Below, piece by piece: positions 1 through 11,789 of a stretch of 64,000 nt of DNA. This stretch comes from Corylus avellana (taxonomy: Eukaryota > Streptophyta > Magnoliopsida > Fagales > Betulaceae): the NCBI RefSeq assembly GCF_901000735.1, contig NC_081541.1:23047273-23111272 (forward strand). The letters are read 5' to 3'. Numbering within the stretch: position 1 is the stretch's first letter; each line of letters starts with the position of its first letter. The position numbers and the translations under genes are program-made. The notes below the pieces were generated by a model. That model did no database searches. It was not told the DNA's origin and saw only the letters and a list, made by a program, of their open reading frames with translations.

Positions 1-1497
1 AATTATTTTCTCGAAAGCCAAAGCAAAAACCCAAGTTTTTTTTTTCTCAATCGAAGTTGATGAAAATGGATGTATGGCAAATTGCTTTTGGGCAGATGCT
101 AGATCATGAGTTGCATACCAGTATTTTGGAGATGTTACTTTTGATGCTACTTACTTGACAAATCGCTATAGGATGCCTTTTGTTCTTTTTACTGGAGTTA
201 ACCATCATCATCAATCTGTGATGTTTGGATGTGCTTTGCTCGTAAATGAAATGGCTAAATCTTATACATGGTTGTTGGAAACATGGCTTAAGGCAATGCT
301 TGGACATGCTCCTTCTACAATTATCACAGATGATGAGGTACTACCCACTATTCATAGATTGTGTTTGTCGCATATTTTACAAAAAGTTCCCGAACAATTG
401 GCTTATATATATATATATAATAAATATCCACCTTTCCAATTGGACCTTAACCATTGTATTCATAACATGCTCACAATTGAAGAGTTTGAGATGGAATGGA
501 GTGAACTTGTAGGCAAGTATGAGTAGGGAGAAAATGATTGGTTGAAAAAACTCTATATGCGGCATGAAAAGTGGGTGCCAGCCTACTTGCGAATTTGATT
601 TTGTGCCGACATGTCTACAACTCAACAGAGTGAGAGTAGTAATAAGTTTTTTAAAGATTATGTTCGTTCGAGCACAATGGTGAGTGACTTTGTCCATCAA
701 TATGATAAAGCCTTGAATGCATGTTACCTTAAAGAGAAAGAAAAAGATGTTAAGACAAAAACTTCTACACCAATTTTGAAAACATACTACAAGATGGAAG
801 TTGAGGTGGCAAATGTTTACACAAGAAAGTCATTTTTGATGTTTCAAGAAGAGCTATTTAACAGTCAAAAATACAATTCATCTAAACATCAGGAAGAAGG
901 AGGTACAAAAACATATAGGGTGACCCATCATGGGAGAGAAACTCCATTTTATGAAGTTGCACTTGAATTTCTTGAAAAGAAAGCGACTCGTACATGTCAC
1001 ATGTTCGAATTTGTTGGAATACAATGTAAGCACATTCTTCACGTTTTTTTGAAGAAATATTTGGCATTGCCTTACAAAAGCTTCGTCATGAGTTTTTGAT
1101 AATGGATGATGATTGTGATAAAGATATAGAGGATGATGATGTACGAAGTGTCAAGGGTCCTGTATTAAATAGCCAAGTATTGTCAAACATTACATTCACA
1201 TTGCAAGATCCTATACATGTTCCTTCTAGAGGATGACCCAAATCTTTGAGACAAAAACGTCCAAAAGAAAAACAAGGAACCACCACAAGGACTTGTAGCA
1301 TTTGCAAAAAAATAGGGCATGTGAAAAGCAATTGTCCTTCACATAGACAAGCAAGGTATTCTTATAATTTTTTGATTTACAATACTTTACATCAAATTTA
1401 TATTTTGACTTAATATGTTTTCAAAATGTTATTTTTCAATAGGGATATTGTGAATACAAATTTGATGCCACCAAGCTTGGGGTTGATTAACCAATAA
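1..1497 (+). pseudogene. FAR1/FRS-like (MULE transposase-derived) pseudogene, 5' end outside window
   Basis: The frame at 92-523 reads a MULE/FAR1 transposase core: FGDVTFDATY (first catalytic Asp), GVNHHHQSVMFGCALL, IITDDE (second Asp) and HRLC, with a short deletion between the last two. EEFEMEWSEL follows near 480. After 611 the same frame continues with STTQQSESSNKFF and a SWIM-type finger, TCHMFEFVGIQCKH, whose first Cys is Arg. A frame shift near 1065 leads to DPIHVPSRG, a stop, PKSLRQKRP, and a CCHC knuckle CSICKKIGHVKSNC. A GT-AG intron fits at 1356-1442, the last exon ending in TAA at 1495-1497. In-frame stops lie at 107-109, 524-526, 595-597 and 1234-1236. FAR1/FRS proteins are nuclear, transposase-derived transcription factors. 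A MULE transposon relic is the alternative, because no terminal repeats are visible here. Confidence 0.85.
1356..1442 (+). other. Predicted intron in the FAR1-like pseudogene
   Basis: GTATTC follows AAGCAAG, and the stretch ends in TTTTTCAATAG. Removing these 87 bases joins RQA-R to DIVNTNLMPPS in one open frame that ends at 1495. The interval is T-rich, as plant introns are. Confidence 0.6.
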
Positions 1498-1716
1498 AGT
1501 TTAGCAAAGGTAAATTTTCATTATAACATATCCTCCACCAATGTAATATGTGATTATTTGATTAATAATGAAGATGTCTATTCTTTAAGTTTTGTTTATT
1601 TGTGAATAATTACAGTGTTCTTTGCCAACTATGTCGTATGACTCACACTTGTCATGTCTCAAGATTTTGTATCTTCATCGACTACAGTTGATATTGGTAT
1701 AGATAGGATCAACACA

Positions 1717-1895
1717 TATGGAGCTCCCAGAAGTTGCTATGATTATTTCTAATTGTGTTTAATGCCTATGGAGCTCCCTGACGTTTATGATTATTTCTAG
1801 TTGTGTTTGACTATGGAGTTTTTCCTTTGAAGTTGTTGTCAAATATTGTGATCATTTTTAGTTGTTATGACTATTTCTAGTTGTATTTGACTTTG
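1717..1895. repeat. Imperfect tandem repeats, unit about 46-50 bp
   Basis: TATGGAGCTCCC begins at 1717 and 1767 and a degenerate copy, TATGGAGTT, at 1813. Each is followed by TATGATTATTTCTAGTTGTG or a close variant; further degenerate copies run to about 1895. The block lies just behind the FAR1-like pseudogene. Confidence 0.55.
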
Positions 1896-2620
1896 AAGTT
1901 TGCCTGCGTGCTATTGTGCATGATGAAATAGGAATCTTGTGAGTTTGGAGTTAGACGACTTTAATGTTGTATTGCCTTTTTTTGGTAGTTGTTTAAATTT
2001 GTGATATGAGCCAATTATTATAGTTGGTTTCAGTAATGGTTGATAAAAAAAAATGGTTGGCTTGAATTCCATGTGATGGTTAGAATGATGGTTGATAGAA
2101 GCAGATTGGGAAAATCGTATATCCACAGTTGGAGCAACCAAGGAAGGTATACCAAAAAATTCCTACAGGGGAAAGGCAAAATGAATTACTCTCTTTTATC
2201 TAGCCCTCCACATACATGTTAACGCAATATTAGCCCTTTGAATGGTTCCAGACCGATGAAACATGATGGGAAATTGCTAGCTCAGAAAATCTAAAATGCA
2301 AGGACCCTCTATAAAGAGAAAAAACAAAAGTCTCAACTATAAAAAATTTGATTGATTTTCTAAGGACCGTACACATCACTCTAACCAACTTAAAACACAG
2401 AGGAAAGGGGGGAGAAGAGGTCACTATTCAGAAGATTTTACTACTGGATACTGCTCCTCATGTTTAAGAAAAGTAGAAAACCAAAACAAAATCCCTCAAC
2501 AAAGAAGTGAGTAAATATCTGTAACTTAGACATTCATATTGAACAGAATAACAGGAAAATTAATAAAGAATAATAGGCAAATTAACAAAAACTCAATGTC
2601 GTCGGCCACTGCCCAGCCAC
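1896..2620. other. Unassigned AT-rich sequence
   Basis: I see no protein homology, terminal repeat or tandem structure here. Open frames are short and have no recognisable motif. Confidence 0.5.
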
Positions 2621-2972
2621 GCTGGAATCCATGGTCTGGCCGTGACCCACGAAATCCACCATGGGTCATGGCCTGACCCACGCTGGGTCGCAGCCTGACC
2701 TAGACGAGGGTTACGCCGTGACCCAGTGGCTGGGTTAGGGGACCCATGCCCCGACCCACGTCCACGTGGCCTGACCTTGCCATGGGTCTAGCCGTGACCC
2801 AGGGTCATAGCCAGAGACCCACCCTGGGTTCGCTGACCCAGGCGCTCGGTCACGGCCTAACCCACGGCTAGGTCGAGCCGCGACCCAACGTGGGTCAAGC
2901 AGTGACCCAATGGCTAGGTCAGGCCATGACCCACAGCGGATTCCATGGGTCACGGCCTGACCATGGATTTCG
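2621..2972. repeat. GC-rich foldback block of GACCCA/TGGGTC motifs
   Basis: This block is much richer in G+C than its surroundings. It carries at least eleven GACCCA and five TGGGTC motifs. The left arm, from AATCCATGGTCTGGCCGTGA at about 2626, matches the reverse complement of the right end, AATCCATGGTCAGGCCGTGA, read leftward from about 2970. The match continues inward for more than 100 bp with one indel of roughly 23 bp. It could fold into a long hairpin. No transposon family is recognised. Confidence 0.75.
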
Positions 2973-4640
2973 GAGACGTTGGGCGGTGGCTCTCTCTCAG
3001 GTGGATTCCGAAGTAGCTAGATTAAGGATGGATTTGGTGTTTTACTCTTGGGGATGTAATAAGGTGTTTTAATCTTTGTGTATTTTGGTGTTTAGGAAAC
3101 CAACAACGTAGATATACTCTTACCTTACACCTCTTGAAGAATACAGGTGAATCTGGGTCGCAGGCTCACTTGCTACTCCTTCTCCAATAAGGCTATACAA
3201 TATGCTCAGACAGTCAGTACTAAGAATATAAACACAAGCATTTTAACTTAATACAGATAGAGTGGGAGGTATTGAAGAACCTTCCAAAAGCGTGTCCTCG
3301 GAGGGGTTCCTGTGTCCGTAGATGCAAAACACGGATGAGGATGTACATGCTTGTGAGGAGATTGCGGGATGAAGGGGATAAAATAGCCGCTACGTGATTC
3401 TTCAGACCAACATCTTTCACGTTCAATATGATACTGCATCTAATAAGGGTGTATTCTGAATGGGTCTTATACCAAGGGTGAGAACTATTCCCCTATCATT
3501 TCAAACGTAGAGTACTTCGGTAGAAAATTGTGTGAGTATTGATGGGGTTAGCAGATGCTCGAGGCTCGATGAGGAAGGACACTCAAGCATACAACCTAAT
3601 GGTGAAGATAAGGCCTGCATGTCTCACGCGTGTTCTAGATTTGTTAGGGCCGTTAATCAGGAAACCTGATGCAAAAGGGACATTGGGCTTACAGTGGTCT
3701 ATTGCAGCATTGGATATATACCAATCACATTTACTACAAATCAATGGTGGAGATCACAACACGATGCTACCCTCTAGAACGTTGCACGATGAGATTTACT
3801 TACACTAAATGGGGTTTTTTATTCTGATAAAATCTAGTGCGATTGGGTTAAAGTTGAAGCTTTGGTCGAGGCATAGGGAAGCAGTTTGATTTGAAACGCC
3901 ACTGAAGAAGACGTTGGTAACATGCAGCGTACTGTAGTAACAACAATGCACGTGAATCAATCCTGGGCGTTGAGCACTGAATTGCACATTCACGAATGAG
4001 GTGGCAAGAGTTAATTTGGCAATATCGGAGTGTATAGTACCAATATGATGCACGCAATTACATCTCATAACCATCTTTATATTAATCCCATGGTCCAGGA
4101 CAAGCGGATGCAAATCGAATGGTCCACAAATCGCGATCAATTACATCAAAATGACTGTTGCGTTTTACGAGGTCAGCTTTGGTTAAAGTGGAAATATGCA
4201 AAAGTAGTTGTTTGAATATCTTCATAAGCATGCCATCGCAGTATTTTGTTCGCCATACCACCTTCTAGCAGCACAAGACCCAATTGCGTGCAGGCTCAGC
4301 AAATCCTTGTAAAACATGGATCTGACACGTGTTAGCCCCAAGGTAAAAGTCATGTAAATGGAAGGCCAAGATTTGTTAACACAACGACTACAACATGCAG
4401 ATATCCAAGTGGAATGGTAGAGCGCACTTTAACAACACACTGTATCCAAACTCAACTCTGACATTAGCAATAAGTGGGACGAATTCCTATGCATGAAAGT
4501 AATGCCAACTCACCAATTACAAACGCCTAACGTTAAATGCATGGGCCGGTGGGTGCATTCAATAGCCAACTAAGTTGGTAACGGTTACACCATTAATGTG
4601 CATGGGGGTCAACAAACATGTGGACTGTCCGTTGGAATTA
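2973..4640. other. Unassigned region, no supported gene
   Basis: An 89-codon open frame at 3539-3808 (plus) starts MMGLADARGSMRKD, but I recognise no family in it and the flanks look non-coding. A minus-strand stretch around 3220-3426 is open for 68 codons and is equally unrecognised. No terminal or tandem repeats were seen. Confidence 0.4.
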
Positions 4641-4844
4641 GACCCAATTATTTCTACCGTTGGATTTTAGATACCAAGACAAGAAATTAGTGCCATATGA
4701 AAATTTTTAAGGGAAACAATCTCAGTCCACAGTTTCTTTTTGGGTTTCGGACTAAACGGCCCAAACAAGAAACTCACACGGGTTTTAACAAAAGACCCAA
4801 AACAAAAACAAATTATGCCCAACCAAACAAGGCCACAATCTTCA

Positions 4845-5049
4845 CCCCGACACTTGGGGAAGAATGGGAAATTACAACCAAATGTTTTGATCATTAAATA
4901 AAGCCAAACTAAACCTAACAATCTCCCATTTTGGCCATTTAATGACAAAACCCAAAACACCTCCAATTTTTATCCCGATACATGGGAAAGAAATGAGAAA
5001 ATACAAACACATATTTTGATCATTGAATAAGGCCAAATACAACCTAACA
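4845..5049 (-). mobile_element. 3' LTR remnant of Copia-like element E1
   Basis: Read on the minus strand, a purine tract (CCAAAGTGGGAGAT, 5050-5063) is followed by an LTR-like start TGTTAGGTTGTATTTGGCC. About 205 bp match 42540-42759 on the other side of the nest. A second purine tract plus LTR start lies 129 bp further in, at 4920. Homology to the other LTR stops near 4845, so this copy is truncated. Confidence 0.6.
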
Positions 5050-8000
5050 ATCTCCCACTTTGGCCATTCAATGACAAAACCCAAAACCATCAGAGATAAC
5101 AGCAATTACAAGTAAATAACAATTTACAACCCCAACCCCAACCTAACAAACCACTACTAGACTTTGGTTGATGGAATATGTTAATGTACATGTTCTCTCA
5201 AAATAATAACAAACGAATTACAAGCATAGCATTAAAACATAAAGTGGGAGACACCTCCAACACTATTATCTAAAAACCTACTCACATGAGTTTGTATCAA
5301 GAAAAACATATAACCCATATTATATGTAAACCCAAAATGTCACAATAGAAGAAGCATATAAACTATGTTATATGTAACTCACAAAAACAAGAGAACATGT
5401 AATCCATATTATATGTACCTCACATAGCAGTACATGAACATTATAAAAGGCATACAATACATATTATATGCAAGTCATAAAGAGAAGCACATATACACTA
5501 TGTTATATGTACACCACACAAGAGTTTATGAACAATATAAAAGACATATAACGCATATTATATGTAAATTATAAAGTCACGAGTCAAAACAACTACAAAC
5601 AAGTTTCCCCTTCACAATACTTCTCCCCCTTTTATCTGAATAGTCAAAGGGATTCAGAACAGAACACATTCTCCCCAAATTAACAATTCATATGATAAAA
5701 CAAGAGGAAAGATAATAAACAACAATAAGAAAGACACATGTGAAAGGATTTAAACAAAGAACCATATATAAACAAGCATGTGTCAATATATCTCATATAA
5801 TATGTCAAAGAATACAAGATATATGAAAGATACCACAAAAACAGAACAGCTCTAATGTTAACTTTCCCTTAACATGAGCAACCTCTCCCTAACAAGTGTC
5901 TCCACAAACCACATTCTCTCCACTTCTGTCATAACAGACAAATGAAGAAACTCAAGTGGCATTATTTGTATCCTCGGAAGGTATAAACAAGGAAGTACAA
6001 AAGACTAAGGAAAGAACATAGAAGGCTCATGTCAAAACATTCATTATGAGCACAAAACATCTAAAAACAAAAGACACATGCACAATTCTCTATAGATGCT
6101 GAAGAAACAAATGAAGATCCCAAAAATTGAAAGTGAATAACCATAGGTTCATCCAAATTTCAACATAATCAAAGCAATAACAAGCATGCAATAGGCAAGG
6201 AGGATAAAAACTAGAGGCATGCAAAGACACAACACAATGCAATCACAAAATAATTCAATCACCTAAGCAAAAGTGATGCACAAACCACAAGAGTGCATGT
6301 GTGTGAACAACAAAAATTAAGGTCAAGACAACCTTTACCCCTTTTCTAGATTGAGCTTCTTGGAAAGGAACGTAGCTTGGTCACTACCAATCACACATCT
6401 CTTTGCAAATGCAACTTCAACTTCAGAAGGAGCCATAGGAGGTGTAGGACCAACATCCACTTTTGCTCTTTGGAAGGAAAGAAAAGACGACATTCCTGGA
6501 AAGAACTAAGATAATACAATCCAAACAACCTAAGTGCAACCAGATTTAAAAAGCACAACTCAACCAAGCACAGGAAGGTGAGGGACACAACCAACAACCA
6601 CCTTCAAGAAGGGATAACCAAAACAAAGAAGAATGCACACTTGGATTCTTGAAGGCATAAGAGAGATTCAAGACATAATCAAGACTCTAAATGCAAGCAC
6701 ACACAATCAACAAAAAGGTTTTGAAACAAAAACAGAAATTTTGTTGAAAGATAAACCAAGATCGAGGAAATTCACATTTCAACCATGTTTTGAAAAACAA
6801 CTTGCTTTTCAAGAAAACACATACCCCTTTCAAATAAACACAAGACCATACTTGTGATAATCATATGAAAGAGAGCACAAATTGTGGTCACAGTGTGTAT
6901 CAAATTGCACAAGAGGCATAGAAGACATGCACCTTCAAGAAAAACCAAACAACATATCAAAGACTACACACAAAAAGTGCAATGGTCATAATAGGCTAAA
7001 AGTGTGTTAAGAGAACAAAAACATTCAAGAATTTATTTTCAAAACATGAAATCCTATAACCCCAAAATAAACTCAAGTTTTCAAAACTTTAAAAACTAAA
7101 CAAACCCCAACAACCTCTTGAATTTGAAAACAAAACAAAACTTCATAATCATTCAATGCCAATCAATGAAGCATAAACCCAACCACATGGGAGATACATG
7201 AGCAAGCATTTAGAGAGATTAAGAACAATAAAAATCCGTTCAAGCAATGAAGGTCTAAAAGCCAAATAAGGAGAAATCCAAATTTCAACTCAACAGGGAA
7301 GGAAGAGAAGAGGCACAAACCTGATTGAGGATGATTTAGAATGAAAAGCTTCTCAAGAACACTTGGAAACAAGAGAGACAATGCCAAAAATTCCTTTGGG
7401 AGAGAGCATGAGTGAAACAACCAAAGATTTTAAAAATAAAGAGACTGTCAGGTGTCGTGACTATTTACCTTCCATATCCCATTTTAACGCAAATAATTCA
7501 TGTTATGACAGGAATAATAAAATAGCACAAAACGCATAGTAATCCCGTTTTGATGGAAAAGAAATCCCGTTAAAACAGAACACTAAACACATTCCCGTTA
7601 AGACAGGAGAACATTCATCTCCACCTTTTTTAAATAAAACAAACGAACTCAAATACTCTCACCCAATCAACGTGGGCACTTACAACAAACACTTATTAAA
7701 AACATGAGAGAAACCATCTCATCAAAAACTAACATGTACTTCAGTTTATTCCAAGTATGAATAAACATGATGGTTTATAAAGAACATGAGTATGACAATG
7801 ATGCAAATGAACATGCTAAACGTGTCATAGTGATGTGTGTGAACCATTTCACAAGAGATGGCACAAGTCACATAGGCATGGAGCAATCACATCTCATTAG
7901 AAAAATGGCAACTCTTAATGCAAAAGTCGAACCCTTTTTACTCAACTTTAATAAAAGGTCATACATCCATTCCTTTTTAATTGTTCAAGAGAATTTATAC

Positions 8001-8792
8001 AAATTAAATCCCATGGGTGTTTCACCTTTTTCCTCAATGATTATGACACCGGCTCTTTCTATAAGGATTTCAAAAGCAAATTTCTAAGTATATGTTTAGT
8101 CACAATTTTGATAAACATTTGATCTTTGATCATATTTTGCTTGTCATTGAAAGAGGTAATGCTTTGAACAATTAAGTTTTAAGGTTGACTTGCGAGGTCA
8201 ATTTGCATAGGGAAAACCACAAAATACTCATAAGAGTTTTTGGCCAAACTAGCAGATGTGAAAACCCTCAAAACTTGTAAAATAGTATGCATAAATAAGA
8301 CATGGCTTAGAATGAATCATTAAGCATCAAAGCACACACATAAACTCTCAAACCATCATATAAGACAACTTCAACAACCAAAATAGTACATGTTAGTAAT
8401 ATTGAGAGATTCACAAATAGCACAATAAGTGTATGAAGAAAGCACTCAACTATGATCTAGGGAGAGAGCACTCCCAAGGAAAGGCACTCAACAAAAATGA
8501 GCCTACAAACTCAACACATAAAAACCTATAAAGAAAACAGGGCGCAAAAGAAAACATAACGAAAATACCAAAAACATGAGCTAGAATGCAATAAGATATG
8601 CAACAAAACCTCTAGCCATGCCAAAAAAAATGGACAAACGAACCTCTTAAACATGGCACTTAGTCGAACCTTCGAAAGTGCAAAATCACTTCCAATGAAA
8701 ATGGAAGCAGCACTTGGAACAGAGGTAGATCATTCCAAAACAATGGGGGTCATTGAACACACTCAAGACATGAGTCAAAACCGAGCGAACCC
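5050..8792 (-). mobile_element. Internal region of non-autonomous Copia-like element E1
   Basis: This 3.7-kb stretch lies between a minus-strand primer site (8793-8804) and a purine tract plus LTR start at 5049-5063. No gag, protease, integrase, RT or RNase H motif appears on either strand, and the longest frames are short and featureless. The structure fits a large retrotransposon derivative (LARD) that would need enzymes from another element. Assignment to Copia rests on the AAGTGGGAGATTGTTAGG type of PPT-LTR junction and the initiator-Met primer site, so it is an inference. Confidence 0.5.
5316..5566. repeat. Degenerate tandem array with CATATTATATG cores
   Basis: CATATTATATG starts at 5316, 5405, 5460 and 5554, and CTATGTTATATG at 5363 and 5498. 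Spacings suggest a dimeric unit of about 94 bp. The cores are near-palindromic and lie inside the E1 internal region. Confidence 0.6.
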
Positions 8793-8804
8793 GCTCTGAT
8801 ACCA
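8793..8804 (-). promoter_or_regulatory. Primer-binding site of E1 (initiator-Met type)
   Basis: The minus strand reads TGGTATCAGAGC, the usual plant initiator-Met primer site, followed by GGGTTCGCTCGG. Confidence 0.7.
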
Positions 8805-8810
8805 ATTAAA

Positions 8811-9347
8811 AAAACACATGGATCATGTTCTACCCCAAATCAAATGCATAAGCGATTTATATAACCAAAATAAATGCATAAGCAGTTTATATAAGGAAAA
8901 TAAATAGATATGCTTAAGATTAAACCAACACAATAATAAAAAGCATTCACACAACCACAACACAAGATTTGTTGACGAAGTAGAAAACCCTTTGAACCAA
9001 TTAAAGGGAAAACCCACTCTGGGCAGCCAAACTCGAGAAATCACTATATGAAGATTCAGAGTTACAGACTAGATGATAGTCACTCCCTAGAGGACCTCTA
9101 GACTTACTAAGAACTACAAGCTTCCCAGCTTGTCTCTATCCTGACCATTTTCACGAAATGCATCTCCTTACCGACCCTTCGGTAGACTTCTTTGTGATTG
9201 AGTGATGTGTATGGCATGGTTTGAAATTAGAATAAAAACCCCAAGTAAGCGAGAAAGTATAAAGCTTTTTAGGCAACCTTACTTGGTACAAACAATGGTG
9301 AAGGGTATCACTTCAGCCCCGTCACATGCCCGTTCTAACGCCCCATC
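8811..9347 (-). mobile_element. E1 5' LTR, proximal part, interrupted by O1
   Basis: The sequence next to the primer site runs to the CCATC target duplication at 9343-9347. It resumes at 42519 and ends at 42759 with ...CCTAACA, the complement of a TGTTAGG start. The joined length is about 780 bp. The edge near the primer site is uncertain because no clear CA end is visible there. Confidence 0.55.
9343..9347. repeat. Target-site duplication of O1 (left), CCATC
   Basis: CCATC directly precedes the TGTAGTGACCC start of the O1 LTR. The same five bases follow the LTR end at 42514-42518. Confidence 0.9.
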
Positions 9348-9562
9348 TGTAGTGACCCAAATAATTAACTAAGTTCAGGTAGCTTAGTTATGGGGTTAAT
9401 TTGGGTTTCGGTTCACTAAGGACACTAGAAGGGTAATTTGGACTTTTGGACCGGACGTACGCTAGGGTTAGCGGACATACGCTTATGTTTGTAGTGCTAA
9501 CGTACGCGAGAGGGACCACCATACGTATGCTCTGCAAATAGTACACGAACGTACGAGGGACA
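9348..9562 (+). mobile_element. O1 (Tekay-like, plus strand) 5' LTR stub
   Basis: These 215 bp start TGTAGTGACCCAAATAA and match the beginning of the O1 3' LTR at 39424. The stub ends where the oppositely oriented A1 LTR begins. It carries several copies of the ACGTACG motif. The rest of this LTR, the primer site, gag and most of pol of O1 are missing. Confidence 0.85.
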
Positions 9563-11709
9563 TGTAACGACCCCAATGGGCAAATCAATTAACTAGTAAT
9601 TGATCCCATGGTTCGTCTCCCAGCCCTATCTCTCGCGGGATAAGACTCAGGGATTTCAACCTTTCTCGTCGAAACGAGAAAATCTCAGCGAAAGACTTTC
9701 AAAAGCTATAGGAAATAGAGAGCAAAAAATTTAACATCCACACAATATGCACCAGAGTAAATATAAAACATCATGATGTATTGATAACCATCAAATGTAC
9801 CGGTCATCAGACCGTCATCAAAATAGGATTACCAAACCATAACATAAAGTCATAACATTGTTCCAACAAAAGATCAATAGATCAAATCCTAGATCTAAGC
9901 TTAAGCAAGGCTAACGAGATTAAAATCTCAATCATATCATCACAGGCAGTTCCTCCATCCTTCCACATAGACTTCAACCAAACCGGGTCCATGACCTAAA
10001 AAATGACCCGAATCAAGTCCTATGCTATTACCCAAGTCGACTCCGACAGCATCCACTTCTAGGATAGCTAAACTACGCAGATATTCCTAATGATAGGGGA
10101 AAACATAAACAAAAAAAGGGGGGGGGTGAAGAATCTGAAGTGAACGGTTAACGCAACAAAGCCCATGCCGCTTAGCAATGAACCCATTTTCATAAAAGCA
10201 AGAAACGCCCATACAATTTTACCTAATGTATAGATACAGAGCTGCCACGCATGAGTATAGAGCGACGCCATAGTCTTCAAATACCATGGTTCAATTCAGA
10301 TATTAAATTTTCTCAATGGCTGGTGCTGGTCTGAGGGACTGTGAATACGGGGCCGCCGTGTCCTACCCATTGAAACGCTTATCAGAGCATAACACCTTAG
10401 TGGACACGCATCGAAGCTCCAAATCCTCAATGGTCTTGTAACTCCCAGCCATTTGGGAATGGTTATACCAGGTCACAAAACCATTGGATCCAAAGCCCAC
10501 ATAACACTCATACATTTGACCATAAAGCTAAAATGTATAGTAAGCCCATGTCCATTATACCGCACATACTGGTGTACCATGTCATACGATGCGAATTACC
10601 TCGTCTATATTTTACATGCATGCTTTTACAAGTCTCACTTTCTTAACATATTTAGCACAACATTTTTCTCAAAATGATAGAGTTCATGTACAATAAGTGT
10701 AAATCATGAGAGTTGCAAATATGCATGTTTTTGGTACACAAAATAGTCGTGCAGTGCATGGAAAATAACAATGAGCATTATGTGAGTTAAAACTCACCTG
10801 GTTCGTATAACGTCTCCAAGTATTCCAAATGATCCGGGTTCTCCAAATCTCTGGAAATCCTTCTATTAGTCCTATTTCTATTAAAACAACTTTAAAACAA
10901 GAAAATATGAGCTATCATACGGCTAGTTAAAATAAAGTCCCCTGCACACTCCGGGTCGTACGTCCGAGATCAGGACCATACGTCATCTGTGATATCTCAT
11001 AGGTTTTTAGGGAGAACCTCATTTTGTCCACTCGTCCTCCTATTCTCTAGAACCAAATTCTAAGGCTATCAAAGGGCTTCCTAAGGTCTCCTAACTCAAA
11101 ACAATGTCTTCAAGCAAACGAAATCATGCTAAGTCAAGAAAACGCTATTCTAACAAGATTTAAAGCATAACTAAAGCTAAAGCTAAACTAACAACACAAA
11201 CAACAATTGAGACAACGTTTAAGCAACATAACAATGTAAAAATGAGATAGGCTTAAGAGCATTACCTCCTTGAAGTGAAATTTCAAGAGCTTCCCTTCCA
11301 TTAGCACCAAATGCTCACAATCTCACAAAACACTCACAAAAGGGTTTCTGGCAGCCTGGGGACGAGAGAGAGGTGTGAAAAATTGAAGCGGGTAGGGGGT
11401 ATTTCTACCCTAAACCCTAGCGTATGTCCGGTACTATTTCCACAGCAGTCCATAGGCTACCTCATACATCCAAATATTATCCAAAGGGTATTCCAAAAAG
11501 TAGCGTATGTCCATGTACTATTTGCAAAGCGTACATATGGTGGTTCCCCTACGTACGTCTGAACTACAAACAGAAGCGTACGTCAACCAACCTAGCGTAC
11601 GTCCAGTCCAAAAGTCCAAATCACCCTTATAGTGTCCTTAGTGACCCAAAGCGCAATTTAACCCCCTAACTAAGCTACCTAAGCTTAGTTAATTATTAGG
11701 GTTACTACA
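9563..11709 (-). mobile_element. A1 (Tekay-like chromovirus) 3' LTR, complete
   Basis: On the minus strand this 2147-bp LTR starts TGTAGTAACCC at 11709 and ends ...CGTTACA at 9563. It matches the O1 LTR (39424-42513) and the A1 5' LTR (36626-38482). Its U3 has an array of CGTACG-like sites at about 11415-11605. A purine tract sits immediately upstream, at 11710-11726. Confidence 0.88.
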
Positions 11710-11726
11710 TCCTCCCCTCATAAAAA
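11710..11726 (-). promoter_or_regulatory. Polypurine tract of A1
   Basis: The minus strand reads TTTTTATGAGGGGAGGA directly before the LTR. It is preceded by TCGAGGACGAAA, as is common in Tekay-type elements. O1 has the same arrangement before 39424. Confidence 0.8.
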
Positions 11727-11789
11727 TTTCGTCCTCGAAATTTCTAGACACAATACCAAAAGATCATCACTTAAAAGAGGAGTAGAATG

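Noticed and set aside
2735..2953. Minus-strand 72-codon frame rich in Pro, Gly and Trp
   Set aside because: It is a translation of the GACCCA repeat block, with no protein motif.
3539..3808. Small host gene
   Set aside because: A single 89-codon frame with no start context, motif or neighbour that supports it; recorded only as unassigned.
9388..9588. Minus-strand frame across the O1 stub and A1 LTR end
   Set aside because: It spans an insertion junction and reads through the CGTACG array.
11408..11610. CRISPR-like array of spaced CGTACGTCC repeats
   Set aside because: Repeats are short, degenerate and irregularly spaced within an LTR, and the genome is a plant's.
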